In this document: piece by piece, positions 42,669 to 53,964 of the stretch
How positions within the stretch are numbered: position 1 is the stretch's first letter
Layout: every line of letters begins with the position of its first letter
Assembly: GCA_022828445.1 (NCBI GenBank)
Contig: JAIZZJ010000015.1
Coordinates: 558,001 to 622,000 of the forward strand
Direction: 5' to 3'
DNA length: 64,000 nucleotides
Source of the DNA: Graphiopsis chlorocephala
Lineage: Eukaryota; Ascomycota; Dothideomycetes; Cladosporiales; Cladosporiaceae
Notes under the pieces: model-generated
Told to the model about the DNA's origin: nothing
The model's database searches: none
The model's input: only the letters and a program-made list of their open reading frames with translations
Program-made: the position numbers and the translations under genes

Positions 42669-43511
42669 ATGAAGATCGCGATCACTGGTGCCAAAGGCAA
42701 TGTCGGCTCAGCCGTCGTCGAATACTGCGCTTCGAGAGGATATCACACCGTTCAGATTGACATCACCGAATTCGAGAAGAACGATACACCAAACTCCGAG
42801 ACCAGAGTCGCAGACACTGCCGGCGACTACGACTCTGTCGTATCAGCCTTCCAAGGCTGCGATGCGATCATTCACCTCGCTGCCATACCTAACCCAGTTA
42901 ACAAGAAGGATGCTGTAGTTCACGCGAATAACGTGAACTCAGCATTCAATGGCTTCCGCGCCGCAGGAGAACTGGGCATTAAGCGCGTCTGCTACGCCAG
43001 CAGCGTCAATGCTATTGGCCTCGCCTATTCCAACCAACCTCTCAATTTCCCTTACTTCCCTATCGACGAGGATTACACTCCTTCTCCGACCGACTCCTAC
43101 GCCCTCGCAAAGGCAGAATCCGAACTCCAAGCCAAGGCATTCGTAAACTGGTACCCCGGCATGAAGATTGCATGCATGCGCTTCCACGAAGTAAACACAC
43201 GCGAGAATGTGGACAAGCATCATGCAAGCGATTGGGAGGGCGCTGGTGTGAAGCAGCTCTGGGGCTGGGTGCGACCCGAAGCAACGGCGCGCGCCTGCGT
43301 AGCTGCTTTGGAAAAATGGGACAACTATGAGGGCATGGAGGTGTTCAATATACACGCTCCTACGACGGCACAGGACACTCCGAGTGAAGAGCTGGCAAAG
43401 AAGTACTATCCGAATGTACCGATCAAGGGAGATCTGAGCGGCAACAAGGGCTTCTGGTCGACTGAGAAGGCGCAAAGAATACTGGGCTGGGAGCACTACG
43501 AGACGGAATAA
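42669..43511 (+). CDS. NAD-dependent epimerase/dehydratase (extended SDR)
   Basis: An intronless frame of 280 aa from the ATG at 42669 (MKIAITGAKGNVGSAV). The glycine-rich nucleotide-binding motif GAKGNVG fits an extended-SDR GxxGxxG. Other features are an acidic residue after strand 2 (VQIDIT, favouring NAD), CDAIIHLAA, VCYASSVNAIG and the catalytic SYALAK (YxxxK). It ends ILGWEHYETE. Such enzymes epimerise or dehydrate sugar nucleotides or oxidise uronates. The short length and KHHASDWEGAGVKQLWGWV segment suggest a uronate-dehydrogenase-like member, but this is a guess. Confidence 0.87.
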   Translation: MKIAITGAKGNVGSAVVEYCASRGYHTVQIDITEFEKNDTPNSETRVADTAGDYDSVVSAFQGCDAIIHLAAIPNPVNKKDAVVHANNVNSAFNGFRAAGELGIKRVCYASSVNAIGLAYSNQPLNFPYFPIDEDYTPSPTDSYALAKAESELQAKAFVNWYPGMKIACMRFHEVNTRENVDKHHASDWEGAGVKQLWGWVRPEATARACVAALEKWDNYEGMEVFNIHAPTTAQDTPSEELAKKYYPNVPIKGDLSGNKGFWSTEKAQRILGWEHYETE

Positions 43512-44109
43512 ACATAACAAGCTGGGTTGATAATCGATTAATGACATGGACCTGATACCAGACGGTGGAAAATACCACGAGTTTATCGTCTCGTCATTCC
43601 ACTACACATCGTGGAGTGTCGTGAAAATCCCAGCGTGCATTGCAAGAATGCAAGGCACTCAACTCGCGAATTATACCTATCTCGCCTTCCCAATCTGATA
43701 TGAGCCGAACATTATCTACACATTACCAGCATCGGCCTGCCCTCACGGACCAAAGCCGATAACGAAAAGTATTGCACTCTATTAATCTGCACGGCGACGC
43801 CCGCAATAGGAAGGTTCCATCTGTTCGCAGGCTTGGCCAGGCTGGGCACCTCCACCAAATGCGACCTGCAGACTGGTTGCGAGGGTCGCGAGCCACAATG
43901 CCCAGATTCTGATAGGCAACGGGCAAGGAATACCAGACAATGTTTTGCGCCATTCTGCATTTTGATGGCGAGTCGGACGAGACGCTTGGTGTGGGTCTGG
44001 CGTGCCTACAGCCTGGGCCAGTATTCTTGTACTGCAGATATATACCAGTCGCGGCCTCCCTCGCTGGCAGCAGATCTCTGCCACGAGTATTTCGAAATAG
44101 TCTGCTAAG
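43512..44109. other. Intergenic
   Basis: 598 bp upstream of the aminopeptidase. No supportable gene. Confidence 0.45.
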
Positions 44110-45679
44110 ATGAAGTTCTCACTTATCAACGCAGTTTCTACTGCGTCTTTGCTCTGCTCTCTTCCATATGCTGCTGCTCAGCGCCATGGCGGAGGCAAGG
44201 CGAAGGCTTTGTCCGAGAAGCTGCAATCCTCCATCACCACAAAAGGGTACGACATGCTACTGATAGATATGCTTGAATGTGAGCTGACAGTGCCATAGAT
44301 TGATGAAGAACCTTGAGCACCTGCAGGAAATCGCTACCGCAAACGGCGGCAACAGAGCCTTTGGTCTTCCTGGCTACGCCGCTTCAGTCGACTATGTTCT
44401 TTCCAAGGTCTCCAAATCTAAATCATACAAAGCCTGGACTCAGGACTTCCCAGCATTGTACAACGATGTCGTTTCGATCACCTTCCGCGTCGACGACACC
44501 GAATACTATGTCTTCGGCCCCACCTACTCTCCCTCCACCACACCCGAGGGCGTTACCGCACCACTAGTACTAGGTCCAAATGGCACGGCTGCCTGCACCA
44601 CGGCTGGCTACGAAGGCCTCGATGTCACTGACAAGATTGTTCTCGTCCAGCGTGGCACCTGCCCTGACGCGACCACCCTTGCAGGCCGTATTCGTGCCGC
44701 TGTTGCTGCTGGCGCCAGCAATGTTATTCTTTACAACAATGTCCCCACTCTCGTCACTGGCGGTACCCTTACCGCCCCTGATCCTGTCGGCTACCGTCCC
44801 AGCGGCTTCATCAACCAGGACGACGGCGAAGCTCTCGTGGCAAGGCTCGCGGCTGGCGAAGAAATCGAGGCCTACTTCCAGCACACTCAGACCGTCGAGG
44901 AAAGAATCACCCAGAATGTCATCGTCGAGTCCAAGGGCGGCGACGAGGAGAACGTGATCATGCTCGGCGCCCACCTGGACTCCGTCAAAGCCGGCGCAGG
45001 CATCAACGACGACGGCAGCGGCAGCACTCTCCTCCTCGAGATCTTCGCCGGCCTCCAGCGCCTGAAGTTCCGCAACAAGATCAGGCTCGCCTGGTGGGGC
45101 GCCGAGGAGAACGGTCTCGTCGGCAGCAAGTTCTACACCAAGTCCATCAACAATACCGCTGATGCCGACAACCTGCTCCTCTACCTCAACTTCGACATGG
45201 TCTCTCGCGGCTACTACGGCGTCTTCGACGGCGACGGAAGCACCCACGGTCTTGCCGGCGCTCCTGGCTCGGAGGTCATCGAGAAGCTTTTCGTCGACCA
45301 TCTCACGAGCAAGGGCATCAACGTTACCGCCGCTGTGTTCACCGGTGGCAGCGACTACGCTTCGTTTATGAGCACCCTCAACAAGCCCGTCGGCGGCCTT
45401 CACACTGGTACCGGTGTGGCACAGGACCCTTGCTACCACCAGGCTTGCGACACTTACAACAACTCCAACCCGACTACGCTTACTATCAATGCTAAGGCCG
45501 CGGCGCACGTGCTTGCTACTTTGGCTACTGATGGCCAGGATCTTATTCCTAAGACTGCTGGCAATGCTACTGCTGCTCTCACTCCTCGTGATCTTGGTGC
45601 GATGGGTGAGGATGAGTTGTTCCCTTGGACTGTTGTTGCGGGCGAGCGTCACACGGGCACTTGTGGACATGATGTGTAG
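44110..45679 (+). CDS. Secreted M28 leucine aminopeptidase with PA domain
   Basis: Exon 1 is 44110-44246 and exon 2 is 44299-45679, giving 505 aa. The signal peptide MKFSLINAVSTASLLCSLPYAAA is followed by an N-terminal helical region. A PA domain (TAPLVLGPNGTAACTTAGYEG to GALVARLAAGE) comes next, then the M28 metallopeptidase core. Zinc ligands are in order: His in GAHLDSV, Asp in GINDDGSG, Glu pair in WGAEENGLVGS, Asp in LNFDMVS and His in DPCYHQACDT. It should release N-terminal residues from peptides outside the cell. Strong GC3 codon bias in exon 2 suggests high expression and creates a long antisense open frame. N-glycosylation sequons are present. Confidence 0.94.
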
Positions 45680-45803
45680 GTTTAGCAGGGTGTAATGCAT
45701 ATTACGAGTTTGACGAAATAGTTGCCCTGGGAAGGCGATCTCTCTGCCACTCTTGTACCTGCGAGCATAACCTCCTCCTCATTGTGAGTGTGCCGAATTG
45801 CAG

Positions 45804-46004
45804 TCAATGTTCTCTTTGTTCCTGCTCGTAATCCTTTCCTGTGCTATTTACGAGCATGCGTTTCTGTTCGGGACCGACAATGAGAGTGGCGGCGTCATCC
45901 GGGCTGAAGTCATAGGAGGTGGCGACTTGATTGTCCTCGGACGTGCTGGCATTTTGGCTCGTCGCCCCGTCTTTGGTCGCGTCCGAGTCTCCGTTGTCCG
46001 CCAT
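45804..46004 (-). CDS. Short protein, possibly a truncated BTB-domain start
   Basis: 66 aa starting MADNGDSDATKDGATSQN. The segment DDAATLIVGPEQKRMLV resembles the first strands of a BTB/POZ domain, but the frame stops soon after (EQEQREH). It lies 1 kb downstream of a full BTB gene on the same strand, so it may be a decayed paralogue or a gene with an unseen intron. Confidence 0.3.
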   Translation of the reverse strand: MADNGDSDATKDGATSQNASTSEDNQVATSYDFSPDDAATLIVGPEQKRMLVNSTGKDYEQEQREH

Positions 46005-46866
46005 TTTGTTCGCTCAGATGTCTTGAATGTTATCTGAACGTCGCTTGATGAGGCTAGAGGCGAAAGAAAGCTTGATGGAGTGGTTGGCGACGGTTTTGCC
46101 TAGCTGATAAGAAGGCAAGAGCGATTTAGAGAATGACTGAGCTGAGACGTCCCTTCACTTGAACTGGAAGGCGACTGATCAGGCGACAGTGCTGCAGAGC
46201 TCGAAACTGGTATCGTACAGTGCAAATTTCTTTGTCACTGTTGCATTGATATCTGTCGGTAGATCTCAGAGACGTTGAGCCAAGCCGTGAGTGGAAGAAA
46301 AAGGCGTGATCGTGGTTGAACGTGTGAGAAATGATTTTGAGTATGAGCTGGGCTTTTATGTGCCACACCGAGCGCGAACGCACACTGTTAATCTCACCGG
46401 TGTATGCACTCACATGTAAATACAGAAATCTGGGGTTGGTACAACACTTCCTACTGTACAGTAACCAGATCTTTGCTGCCCCTGAGTCGTTTGCCCACAC
46501 CTCACGAGAGTCTGCGCAGCTGAACTCTTCAACAACACTCCCCCTGAGTCTAGCACTGAAACAATGGCTCCCCCTCACGCGCGGCGGCGATAAGCTATTG
46601 GATGACGGAACAATCACAGTGAAGGAAAGAGGTATTGGTTTTCGAATCAGAAGCTTAACTAGGGTGAGGCACAAGCTCGCCTCACTGGCTTGATATCTGC
46701 ACTGGAAACACTTTGCTTTGGGCCGAATTTACTCTCTTACAGACTTTCCTGAGTCGGAATGATCAGGCCTCAAACTTCTCCTAAACCGAACGTGTGTGCC
46801 TGTGAAGCCACCAACCAAAGAACCGATCACGCATTTTTTCAACTTTTCCAACTTTTTCAACTCATT
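46005..46866. other. Intergenic
   Basis: 862 bp with no gene supported; open frames lack family features. Confidence 0.4.
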
Positions 46867-47160
46867 CATCGACAGCATCTTTCCAACTTACTGTGAAAGT
46901 CACTGCTCGTTTCCATCATCACTCGTCACTCCTTCCTCACAGTAGTCGTAGTTCTTCAGCTCATGTCCGCGAAGCTCTCCCCAACCAAGGACATCAAAGC
47001 CGATCGCGTACTTTTCCAGATCTTTCATCGACAGCGTCTTTTCAACTTACCGTGCAAGCCACTCCTCGTCTCCATCATCACTGCCCACTCCTTCCTCATA
47101 GTAGTCGCTGTTCTTCAGCTCATGCTCGTGGAGACCTCCGTGCTTGCTATTGACTTGAGC
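46867..47160. repeat. Imperfect direct duplication of the BTB gene 3' end
   Basis: About 130 bp starting at 46867 recurs from 47026, a 159-bp spacing, with scattered mismatches (CATCGACAGCRTCTTT..., CTCCATCATCACT..., AGTTCTTCAGCTCATG). The 47026 copy holds the stop codon and last codons of the BTB gene. The 46867 copy preserves a degenerate version (EEGVTSDDGNEQ-stop on the minus strand). Confidence 0.75.
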
Positions 47161-47975
47161 CATGCGCCTGAAAGCTTTGAGAGCCTCCCGCATGAATTGC
47201 TGACATTCCGGGCGATCAAAGACAGCATTCTCGGGATCCATGAATTGGGCGTTGGGGTCGATGAAACGGCGCATGGAAGCCTTGAGAACCTCTCGCATGA
47301 ACTGCTGATTTTCCGGGCGATCAAGGACAGGGTCCTCAGGATCCATGAAGTGAGCGTAGAGGTCGATGAAGCAGCGGATGGTTTTCGAGTGCGAGGGGAG
47401 ATAGGAGATTTTTGAAGGTTCAGGCAAGCAGTGAAGGCCAGTCTCCTCGTCCTTGACACGGCTGATGTCGATGATCCCGTCCAAGGTGGCGTTGTAGAAT
47501 TCCGCATGCTTGATCTTGTCTGCGAACCTGTGCAGCAGGCTGAGAAGTTCAATCTCCTCGCGGACGGTAGCAGGAGTTTTGTCTTGTTCATCTGGGCTTG
47601 TGGGCAGCGTGCCCGTGTAGAGAAAGTGGATGTAAGCCTCGAGGACAAAGGGATCCTTCTCGTCTAAATAGACATGGATGACATCGCGAGTACCCTCAAC
47701 GGAGAGCCGGTTGTAGAAGTAGGGTGAGATGAGCAGTGTTGTAAGGTGCACTTTGAAAATTGGCCCATCGGCACCACACTGAACGTCGACAATGTGGAAT
47801 TTGGTGCTTTGTGTCTGGTTAGTTGATGATAAAAAGTTCCAGCAAGAGAAGCAGCTTACTGTATCATGGACGACCGCGGCACCCTTAGCTTCAATGGCGT
47901 TGGCACCAACACCTCTTCAGGGCGTCTGAGGGAGTTGCGGAAAGGCGGTGGTGGTGTGCCCGCCGTGGAAGACAT
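47047..47975 (-). CDS. BTB/POZ-domain protein with internal tandem repeat
   Basis: Exon 1 is 47860-47975 (MSSTAGTPPPPFRN...) and exon 2 is 47047-47806, giving 291 aa. Splicing produces HTKFHIVDVQCGADGPIFKVHLTTLLISPYFYNRLSVEG, then IHVYLDEKDPFVLEAYIHFLYTGTLP and the helical RFADKIKHAEFYNATLDGI, which is the BTB/POZ pattern. The C-terminal half holds two copies of a 35-residue unit (FIDLYAHFMDPEDPVLDRPE; FIDPNAQFMDPENAVFDRPE), a 105-bp tandem duplication at about 47165-47370. BTB proteins dimerise and often recruit Cul3; no second known domain is seen. Fungi carry many lineage-specific BTB genes of unknown role. Confidence 0.82.
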
Positions 47976-48603
47976 GTTGAGCGTTTGATCAGGATGTAGT
48001 GTTTGGTGTATCGCGTTGTTGATCGAGGAGCGTGAAGAGTTGTGTTGTGTGAGCACGTCGAATTGCGTATTGGCATTGAGCTGTGTGTTGACGTTGAGCA
48101 AGGCTTGGAACAAACAAACGCTTGTACTTGAGGAAGGAGCGACCCAGGTGCACTCTCCGCACTCATCGACATCATCAGACCTTCGAAACACAGCAATTGG
48201 CCGTAGCACGTGATGCCGACCAACTATGGCTTGCAAGGTGCACATGTGGAACGGTAAGGAGATCCTGACGTTAGCTACATCGCGGAAAATCTGGACAACG
48301 CAAGCATACCCAGACCTTGCGCATGACCCGGTTCGTAGCGAACGACTAATGTCCCGTCTTCTGGTTATGTGATTATTATTTTAGTTGACTGGATCGGCGA
48401 AGCGCCTGGCTCGATTTGTCCTCCTGCCTTCTCAAACAACCTTCGCTCAGCCTTGCAAGAATCATGCTGCAGCTCAGGTTTCGATGAATTCGGACAGGGG
48501 CATGCTTTCATGTCTAGACAGAACTCTGTGAAGAGAAGGGAGCAGAGAACAGGTCATGATAACAAGAATTTGCTTAGATTTTGGTACTCGAGCTTGATGC
48601 TGA
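47976..48603. other. Intergenic
   Basis: 628 bp between the BTB start and the 3' end of the Cas1p-type gene. Nothing further seen. Confidence 0.4.
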
Positions 48604-51269
48604 TTATGTATACATCTGCAAAGAAATGTCAGCATGCGCAGTCAAACCACCAGACTCGAAGAACTTACCACGTTGATGAACCAAAGTATCGCAAGTGTGA
48701 GCACGGCCCTGCGTCTTACAGTACTTGGCCAGATGCCTCTGATATGCTGCCAAATTCCTGGACGAGCAGCAGTGTCATACTTCTCCGACTCTTCCTCGTC
48801 GGGAGTGACGTTCTCGCCAGCCAGCAGCCCCATCTCGACCGCAGATGTCGAGCCGGCACGAGCATGACGTTGCTTTGGTTTAGTTCTTCCTTTGGCCTGA
48901 TCATCTTCTTTCAAGAACCAATTCGCAACAACACCCGTCGCATCACCGATAACCCAGCACGCAATAAGATACAGCGGCGTAATGACCACCAGATCTCTCC
49001 AGCGATCGTTCCTCAATGTCCCATCGCCAGAAAAGAACCCAGTCCGCAAAACCGACTCTTGGTCGCCAGCGAGCCAGATGTGGTTCTGCATGGTATACAT
49101 CTCGCCGGAGTACTTGCCCAGCCATGCGAAAGCGCCGGAGTAAAAGTTCCGAAGCACCGGGTGTGAATTTCTCAAGACGATGAAGGCTAGGATTGGGATC
49201 GGGCCGATCACAGGTTGTAACTTGGTCCAATCCTTGCTGCTCTTGATGTTGTAGTGCACCCAGTACCAGAAGTTGGCGAAAATCGCTGCTGAACCAATGA
49301 TGGTCACGATCTTCACAATCGGGAATGCTCGGCGGAAGGACTCTGTGAACTTTCCGTACCGTGTTTCGGACTGCAGAACGTCCTTGAGCCAGATATACAG
49401 GATAGCAGAAATCATACCCACATACACGACATATTCGTCAATTTTCACGCGATAATCGAAGAATGCGTTCGCGTCGAACGACATCTTGAAAGTCAACGTG
49501 AGGAGCCGGACAAACGTATTAGGAAGGTCCTTGGTGTTGATGAATGCTCGGACGAGCATAGCAGACGCTACGATCTTGCCAACAAGGGTGAGTCTGTTTT
49601 TGTTAAGACCCTGTCCAATAGCCAGAGTGGCGTAGACAACCAGGAACCAGAATGTCGACAGAGGCATGTAGTAGTAGAGAAGCCAGCGCGTACGCATGAC
49701 GTACGCTAGAGTCACTGGTAGGAGATTCGTACGAATCATGACGTTTGCCACCCGGCGGAATGAATAGTCTTCCTTTTGGAGGAAATAGAGGGTGTGTCCA
49801 AAGCCAGTAAGGAAGAGGTAGGATGACACGGCCAGCCGTATGATCTCCCAGAACCAGAGAGCTGACCAAGCTTTGTTGTAGTGATAAGTTATGATGAGCG
49901 CTTGCATCCAGCCTTTCCACTCGTCGGTTTGGTCCCTAGAAAGGAAGGGTGGGCTTGGTGATTTCTCACCAAGTCCAGGTTTCTTGAGTGGCTTGCTTCG
50001 ACGTGTAGTGACTACTCCGACAAACAGAATGAATGCAAGCATAGCATAGAGGTTGTGATCTACAAGGTCCAGTCTCTTGACCTGTTCGAAGATGTGCGTT
50101 CGGTCCGAAGCGTACTGCAAGGCGATCACGGCGCTAAATGCAGAGAATGCGCGCGCAGCAGGGCGTGTGTTGTCGGAAAAGAATGGCCTGATCACATCGA
50201 ACAGGACGATTGTTGGTAACACAACCAAAGCCAATACCAAGAAGCTCAACTGAACCCAGTTCGGTGTCCGCCAATTTGCGCAGCAGGTGCGTGTGTTCGG
50301 GAACTTTCCTCTGGCGGCGATTTTGGCATTACACCTGAGGCCGAGTATGACTGCAGCTTGTTGCCGAGAAACTTCATCTTGCACAGCCGGTCCGCCCTTG
50401 ATGAGCTTGTCTCGGCGTCCTTCAGTCATCTGTAAGAATGTCCAGAGTACGTCGATGGCGCCTTCATTGGATCGGTCTTGAAGGTGTCCGTTCATCTGCT
50501 GATACTTGGCCAGCTTTGGGTCGTTTTCCGGGTGCTCGCTGTAGGGACCTTGCACAGGTGCGAATAAGAGAAGATTTCCAGGTCCCTCTTTGCCCGATAG
50601 TGACGTTTGCCCAATACCTTTTCGAGTGTTGGATGAGTGACCGATGGCTGTCACTCTGTCAACGGCGCCCATGAACGCTGGCACCATAGCGTTTTCAGCG
50701 TGCCATCTTCCAGTGCCAATGACCACTAATGAAGGACTGTCCGGCTTCCCATCGTGATAAGATTCCAGTTCCATAAGCAACTTCGGGCTTTCCAAAGTAG
50801 GGTCGTAAATGTATTGGAGATCCAGCTTCGAATTGTTGTAATGCAGATCCATCTCCACAGGACCCTGCCGCCTCGCATTCCCATCGATGGCTATGACAAT
50901 AGACCAATACAGGCCCTGTACCGACGAGTCACCAGCGATGACGACGCGCCGCTGGTCAAAACAATAATTGACCTCGTCCAATCCGTATGGCTCAGAGACA
51001 CATCCTGGAGCCAGCCAGGTGTGAGAGTGATACCATTCGCCGTCGTCCTTGAGGGCTTTACATTTGTAGGGATCGTCGCTTTCTAGAGTGGTTAGCTTCT
51101 CGCTTCTTTTTCGCTTGACTTGACTAGTGCCAGCGGAAGGATTCATACCAAAGATTACATGGCGGAAAGAGATAGCCAAAAGAAGAGCCACAAGATATTC
51201 AATGGCTCCCTGGTACGCTGAAGGTACCAACCACGATCCTGGCTTCCGGGCAGAAGCCTCCATCTTCAT
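48604..51269 (-). CDS. Cas1p-type polysaccharide O-acetyltransferase, multi-pass membrane protein
   Basis: The start at 51269 (MKMEASARKPGSW) is the first ATG in the long frame. A membrane anchor (AIEYLVALLLAISFRHVIF) leads to a lumenal GDSL/SGNH-like domain with CKALKDDGEWYHSHTWLAPGC, VVIAGDSSVQGLYW (Ser in GDS) and VVIGTGRWHAEN. The C-terminal ~450 residues hold ten or more membrane helices typical of the Cas1p 10-TM acyltransferase domain, including WKGWMQALIITYHYNKAW and MYTMQNHIWLAGD. A 66-nt segment with GTATGA/CTCTAG ends near 51025-51090 is probably an intron retained in frame; removing it joins RHVIF to ESDDPYKC. A last intron moves the true stop to 48604 (ending VMYT). Mature length is about 850 aa. 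Cas1p acetylates capsule or cell-wall glycans in the Golgi. Confidence 0.88.
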
Positions 51270-52199
51270 ATTGAAGTCGACAGGAAGGACCAAATCGCTC
51301 TCCGAAGAGCAAAAGATGCAAGAGAAAGACAAGACAAAAGAAGTAAGGAAGAATAGAAACCCCAAATCTCACGCCACAGAAGGTATCAGCTCTCAGCAGC
51401 AGCAAACAGCAGTCAGTACCAAAACCCTGAGATCATGCCACAGAAGTCTAGCCCTAGGAAGAGGCGCAGTTCAACCAGACGGAGCAGCAAAGGCAAAGGG
51501 CAAAGGCAGAGCAAAACAGACGACAACACACGGCAGGAGTTCCCACCACCCACCTTATGTCCGGCATTGTTAATGTACCCGTATGGGTCCACCTACAGCA
51601 GAGCGGCCCCAGACCTCCACGCTGGTCATGATCCATCAGGTATCAGGGCACGCACGAGCTGAGGAGACATCAAGCATTTCTCTCCTGGAGGACGCGCAAC
51701 TACACGTTGAGTGATGACATGATGCCCAGACCTGCTCGAGCCGCTAGTCTAGCATCATGACTGGGTGGAGACGGACGAAAACACACAGGTCACGCCAGCA
51801 CAGCCAGGCTGAACAGGCAGGGCTGCAAGTTGCGAAACACCAGAAAAGAGCAACAGGATTCGCGATGTGATGTGAGAAGCTGAAACCAGCAGCAAGTTGT
51901 CTGTATGGCCTGACGAGTGTCGCTAGAAAACTGGAGGAATACGAGTTTCCCGTTCCCGACGTGATCCTTGATCGAAGTTCCCGGATATTAAGCTTTTAGT
52001 CGGGCTTGGCTTGGCGTTTCTGGCCGCAATCTATCCGGATCAAGGCGTCTATCACCATGAAACAGCCCTCCTCCGGCTTATCGAGAAACGGAAATCACGT
52101 CAACCTCCTGAGGAACGCGAATGTTTTGCGAAAAGGCGTTAGAAATTATTGGTAACTATCATATACGACGTTCAGACATTTGACTCGCATCAGCGGCGA
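51270..52199. other. Intergenic upstream of the Cas1p-type gene
   Basis: 930 bp. The first part is likely the 5' leader (A/G-rich on the plus strand). No independent gene supported. Confidence 0.45.
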
Positions 52200-53090
52200 C
52201 TACTCGTAAAACACCAAGCATCTCACCTCGATGCTCTGCCTGCCGGGCGCGCCCTCAGGCGTGGCCGGGTCGATGAACGCAGTGTGTGGTGTGCGAACAG
52301 CCAGACCTTTCTTGCCATTCGGCATACCTTCGCCGTACGAATCGAAGCACTTCAGCAGCATGACTTCGTCAGGCGTCATGTCCTTCATGTAGTAGAACTT
52401 GTGCTTCTCGCTCGGGGCCACGCCCAGCGTCTCGCCTTTCACCTCGTATCCTTCCGTCGAGAACCACTTCTGCTCTTCGGGCAGCTTCTCCTTGCCCCGG
52501 TCGTCGTCGTCCATGGCGCTGTCAGCTCGCGCGGGATACATGAGGTCAACGGGGATGAAATCTTCAGGCGACGTGGAACGCCAGTCGATAACCGCTAGAG
52601 GTGTGTCTGAAGCTGGGTTCTCGATCGGTCGCCAGACGTTGATGATCTGGTAGCGGCCTTTGAGGAGTTCCTCTGCTTCATCGCCCAAGTGGCGACGCAC
52701 GCGCACCTCAGCGGCACCGGGCGTCTGATCGACGTGGACTTGCTGCACTGGCTGGCGCGGAGAATCTTTGTTTCTCCTTCGGATCGTGTGGTCGAAGATG
52801 TGCACTTTCTTAATTCCTGGAAGGCGTTGGCGGAGCATATCTTCGACTTCCGAGTAGTAACCGTTGCGCACTGCCGCGTCATCCGTAAAGGCCTTTTCCT
52901 TTGCTGGCGAGTTGTAGACAGCGAAGCCGGCGTTGTCGGTATTGAAGCTGTCCGCGCTGTCACGGATGTTGTGCACGCTTCTCTCATGGTCCTTCATTTG
53001 AAAGGACATGCCGGGACCATCAACTTTGCTCCATGGCTTTTTCGATGTGCTCGAGGCGAGGTCGATGTGTTTGAATGTGGCAGTCGTCAT
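52200..53090 (-). CDS. CmcJ/AsaB-type Fe(II)-dependent oxygenase or desaturase
   Basis: The frame starting MTTATFKHIDLASS at 53090 gives 296 aa. An in-frame ATG at 53198 would add 36 residues rich in Arg/Ser that could be a mitochondrial presequence; I prefer 53090 because family members commonly start with this motif. Visible blocks are SFNTDNAGFAVYNSP, VHIFDHTIRRR, QQVHVDQTPGAAEVRVRRHL (HxD metal ligands), YQIINVWRPIENPASDTPLAVIDWRS, HKFYYMKDMTPDEVMLLKCFDSY and AVRTPHTAFIDP (second His). This matches the fungal CmcJ/AsaB/gibberellin-desaturase-like family found in primary and secondary metabolism. The substrate is unknown. Confidence 0.85.
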   Translation of the reverse strand: MTTATFKHIDLASSTSKKPWSKVDGPGMSFQMKDHERSVHNIRDSADSFNTDNAGFAVYNSPAKEKAFTDDAAVRNGYYSEVEDMLRQRLPGIKKVHIFDHTIRRRNKDSPRQPVQQVHVDQTPGAAEVRVRRHLGDEAEELLKGRYQIINVWRPIENPASDTPLAVIDWRSTSPEDFIPVDLMYPARADSAMDDDDRGKEKLPEEQKWFSTEGYEVKGETLGVAPSEKHKFYYMKDMTPDEVMLLKCFDSYGEGMPNGKKGLAVRTPHTAFIDPATPEGAPGRQSIEVRCLVFYE

Positions 53091-53198
53091 CTTCGCAACT
53101 TGCAGTGTTGGTAAGCTTGTGATGAAGGAGGATGCCCTTAGGCCGTGGCGAGAAGTGGGGTTGAAGAAGAGGCGGGGTGTGGCTGCTCGTGTGAGCAT

Positions 53199-53964
53199 TT
53201 ATTGCTTAAGTTCGATGAAAGTGGTCTAGAGGTCTAGAGTTCGAGGAGGGGTTGTGGCAGTCGCGGAGCAACGGAGCGTCTGATTCGAGATAATTGAAGG
53301 GAATGTTGTACTTCCAGCATCGCATATATAGCATCTAGCCATACGTCATGAGCTCATGATTGGTAAACAGGCATTGGTTTTGCTGATGTGATCCCGAAGT
53401 ACAAGCGGGTCTTTGCCGAGGGAAACACATATCACGCCTGCCATTCTTGCTAAGCAATCGCTGTATCCGTATAGATGACATGAAAACATTGAGGGTATCC
53501 GCGGAATTTGTGAACATTACACTCGATCATCTGTTCCGTGCATTGATGATTGCACGAACGCTGACGACGTTGGATCAGCGTCTCCTGATGTCAGTCAGTC
53601 TTCAGATATACATCTGGCATGCAGCCTCCAGCAAGGACACCAATGTCCGAAGCATCGAGTGACTCAATTTGCCACATCGCCTTGGATCATCATGGCCAAA
53701 ATCTCCTCATATTCACTGTTTGATCAATTGGAACGACCTTAGCAGATACATACTGTCTCATCAAGTCTACCTGCTACATGCGATGGATGCAGGGCAACCT
53801 CAACAACGACATCGGCGTTTGCTCACTATCGCCGACCCGATCTTACACCTCACGAAACACCTTCACTTCACATTCATTCACATACTCCAACAACACCACC
53901 ATAACCCATCGATCCCTCCCAAACTCCCTCCTATTTAAGTCTTCCACCCCCTTTCATATTCAAA
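53199..53964. other. Divergent intergenic region
   Basis: 766 bp between the CmcJ-like gene and the glyoxalase-fold gene. No feature beyond presumed promoters. Confidence 0.45.

Noticed and set aside
44570..45700. 376-codon minus-strand open frame opposite the M28 aminopeptidase
   Set aside because: Antisense of a gene with all zinc-ligand motifs; composition is that of a mirror frame.
48369..49166. 265-codon plus-strand open frame over the 3' part of the Cas1p-type gene
   Set aside because: Overlaps a strongly supported membrane-protein gene on the other strand and has no family features.
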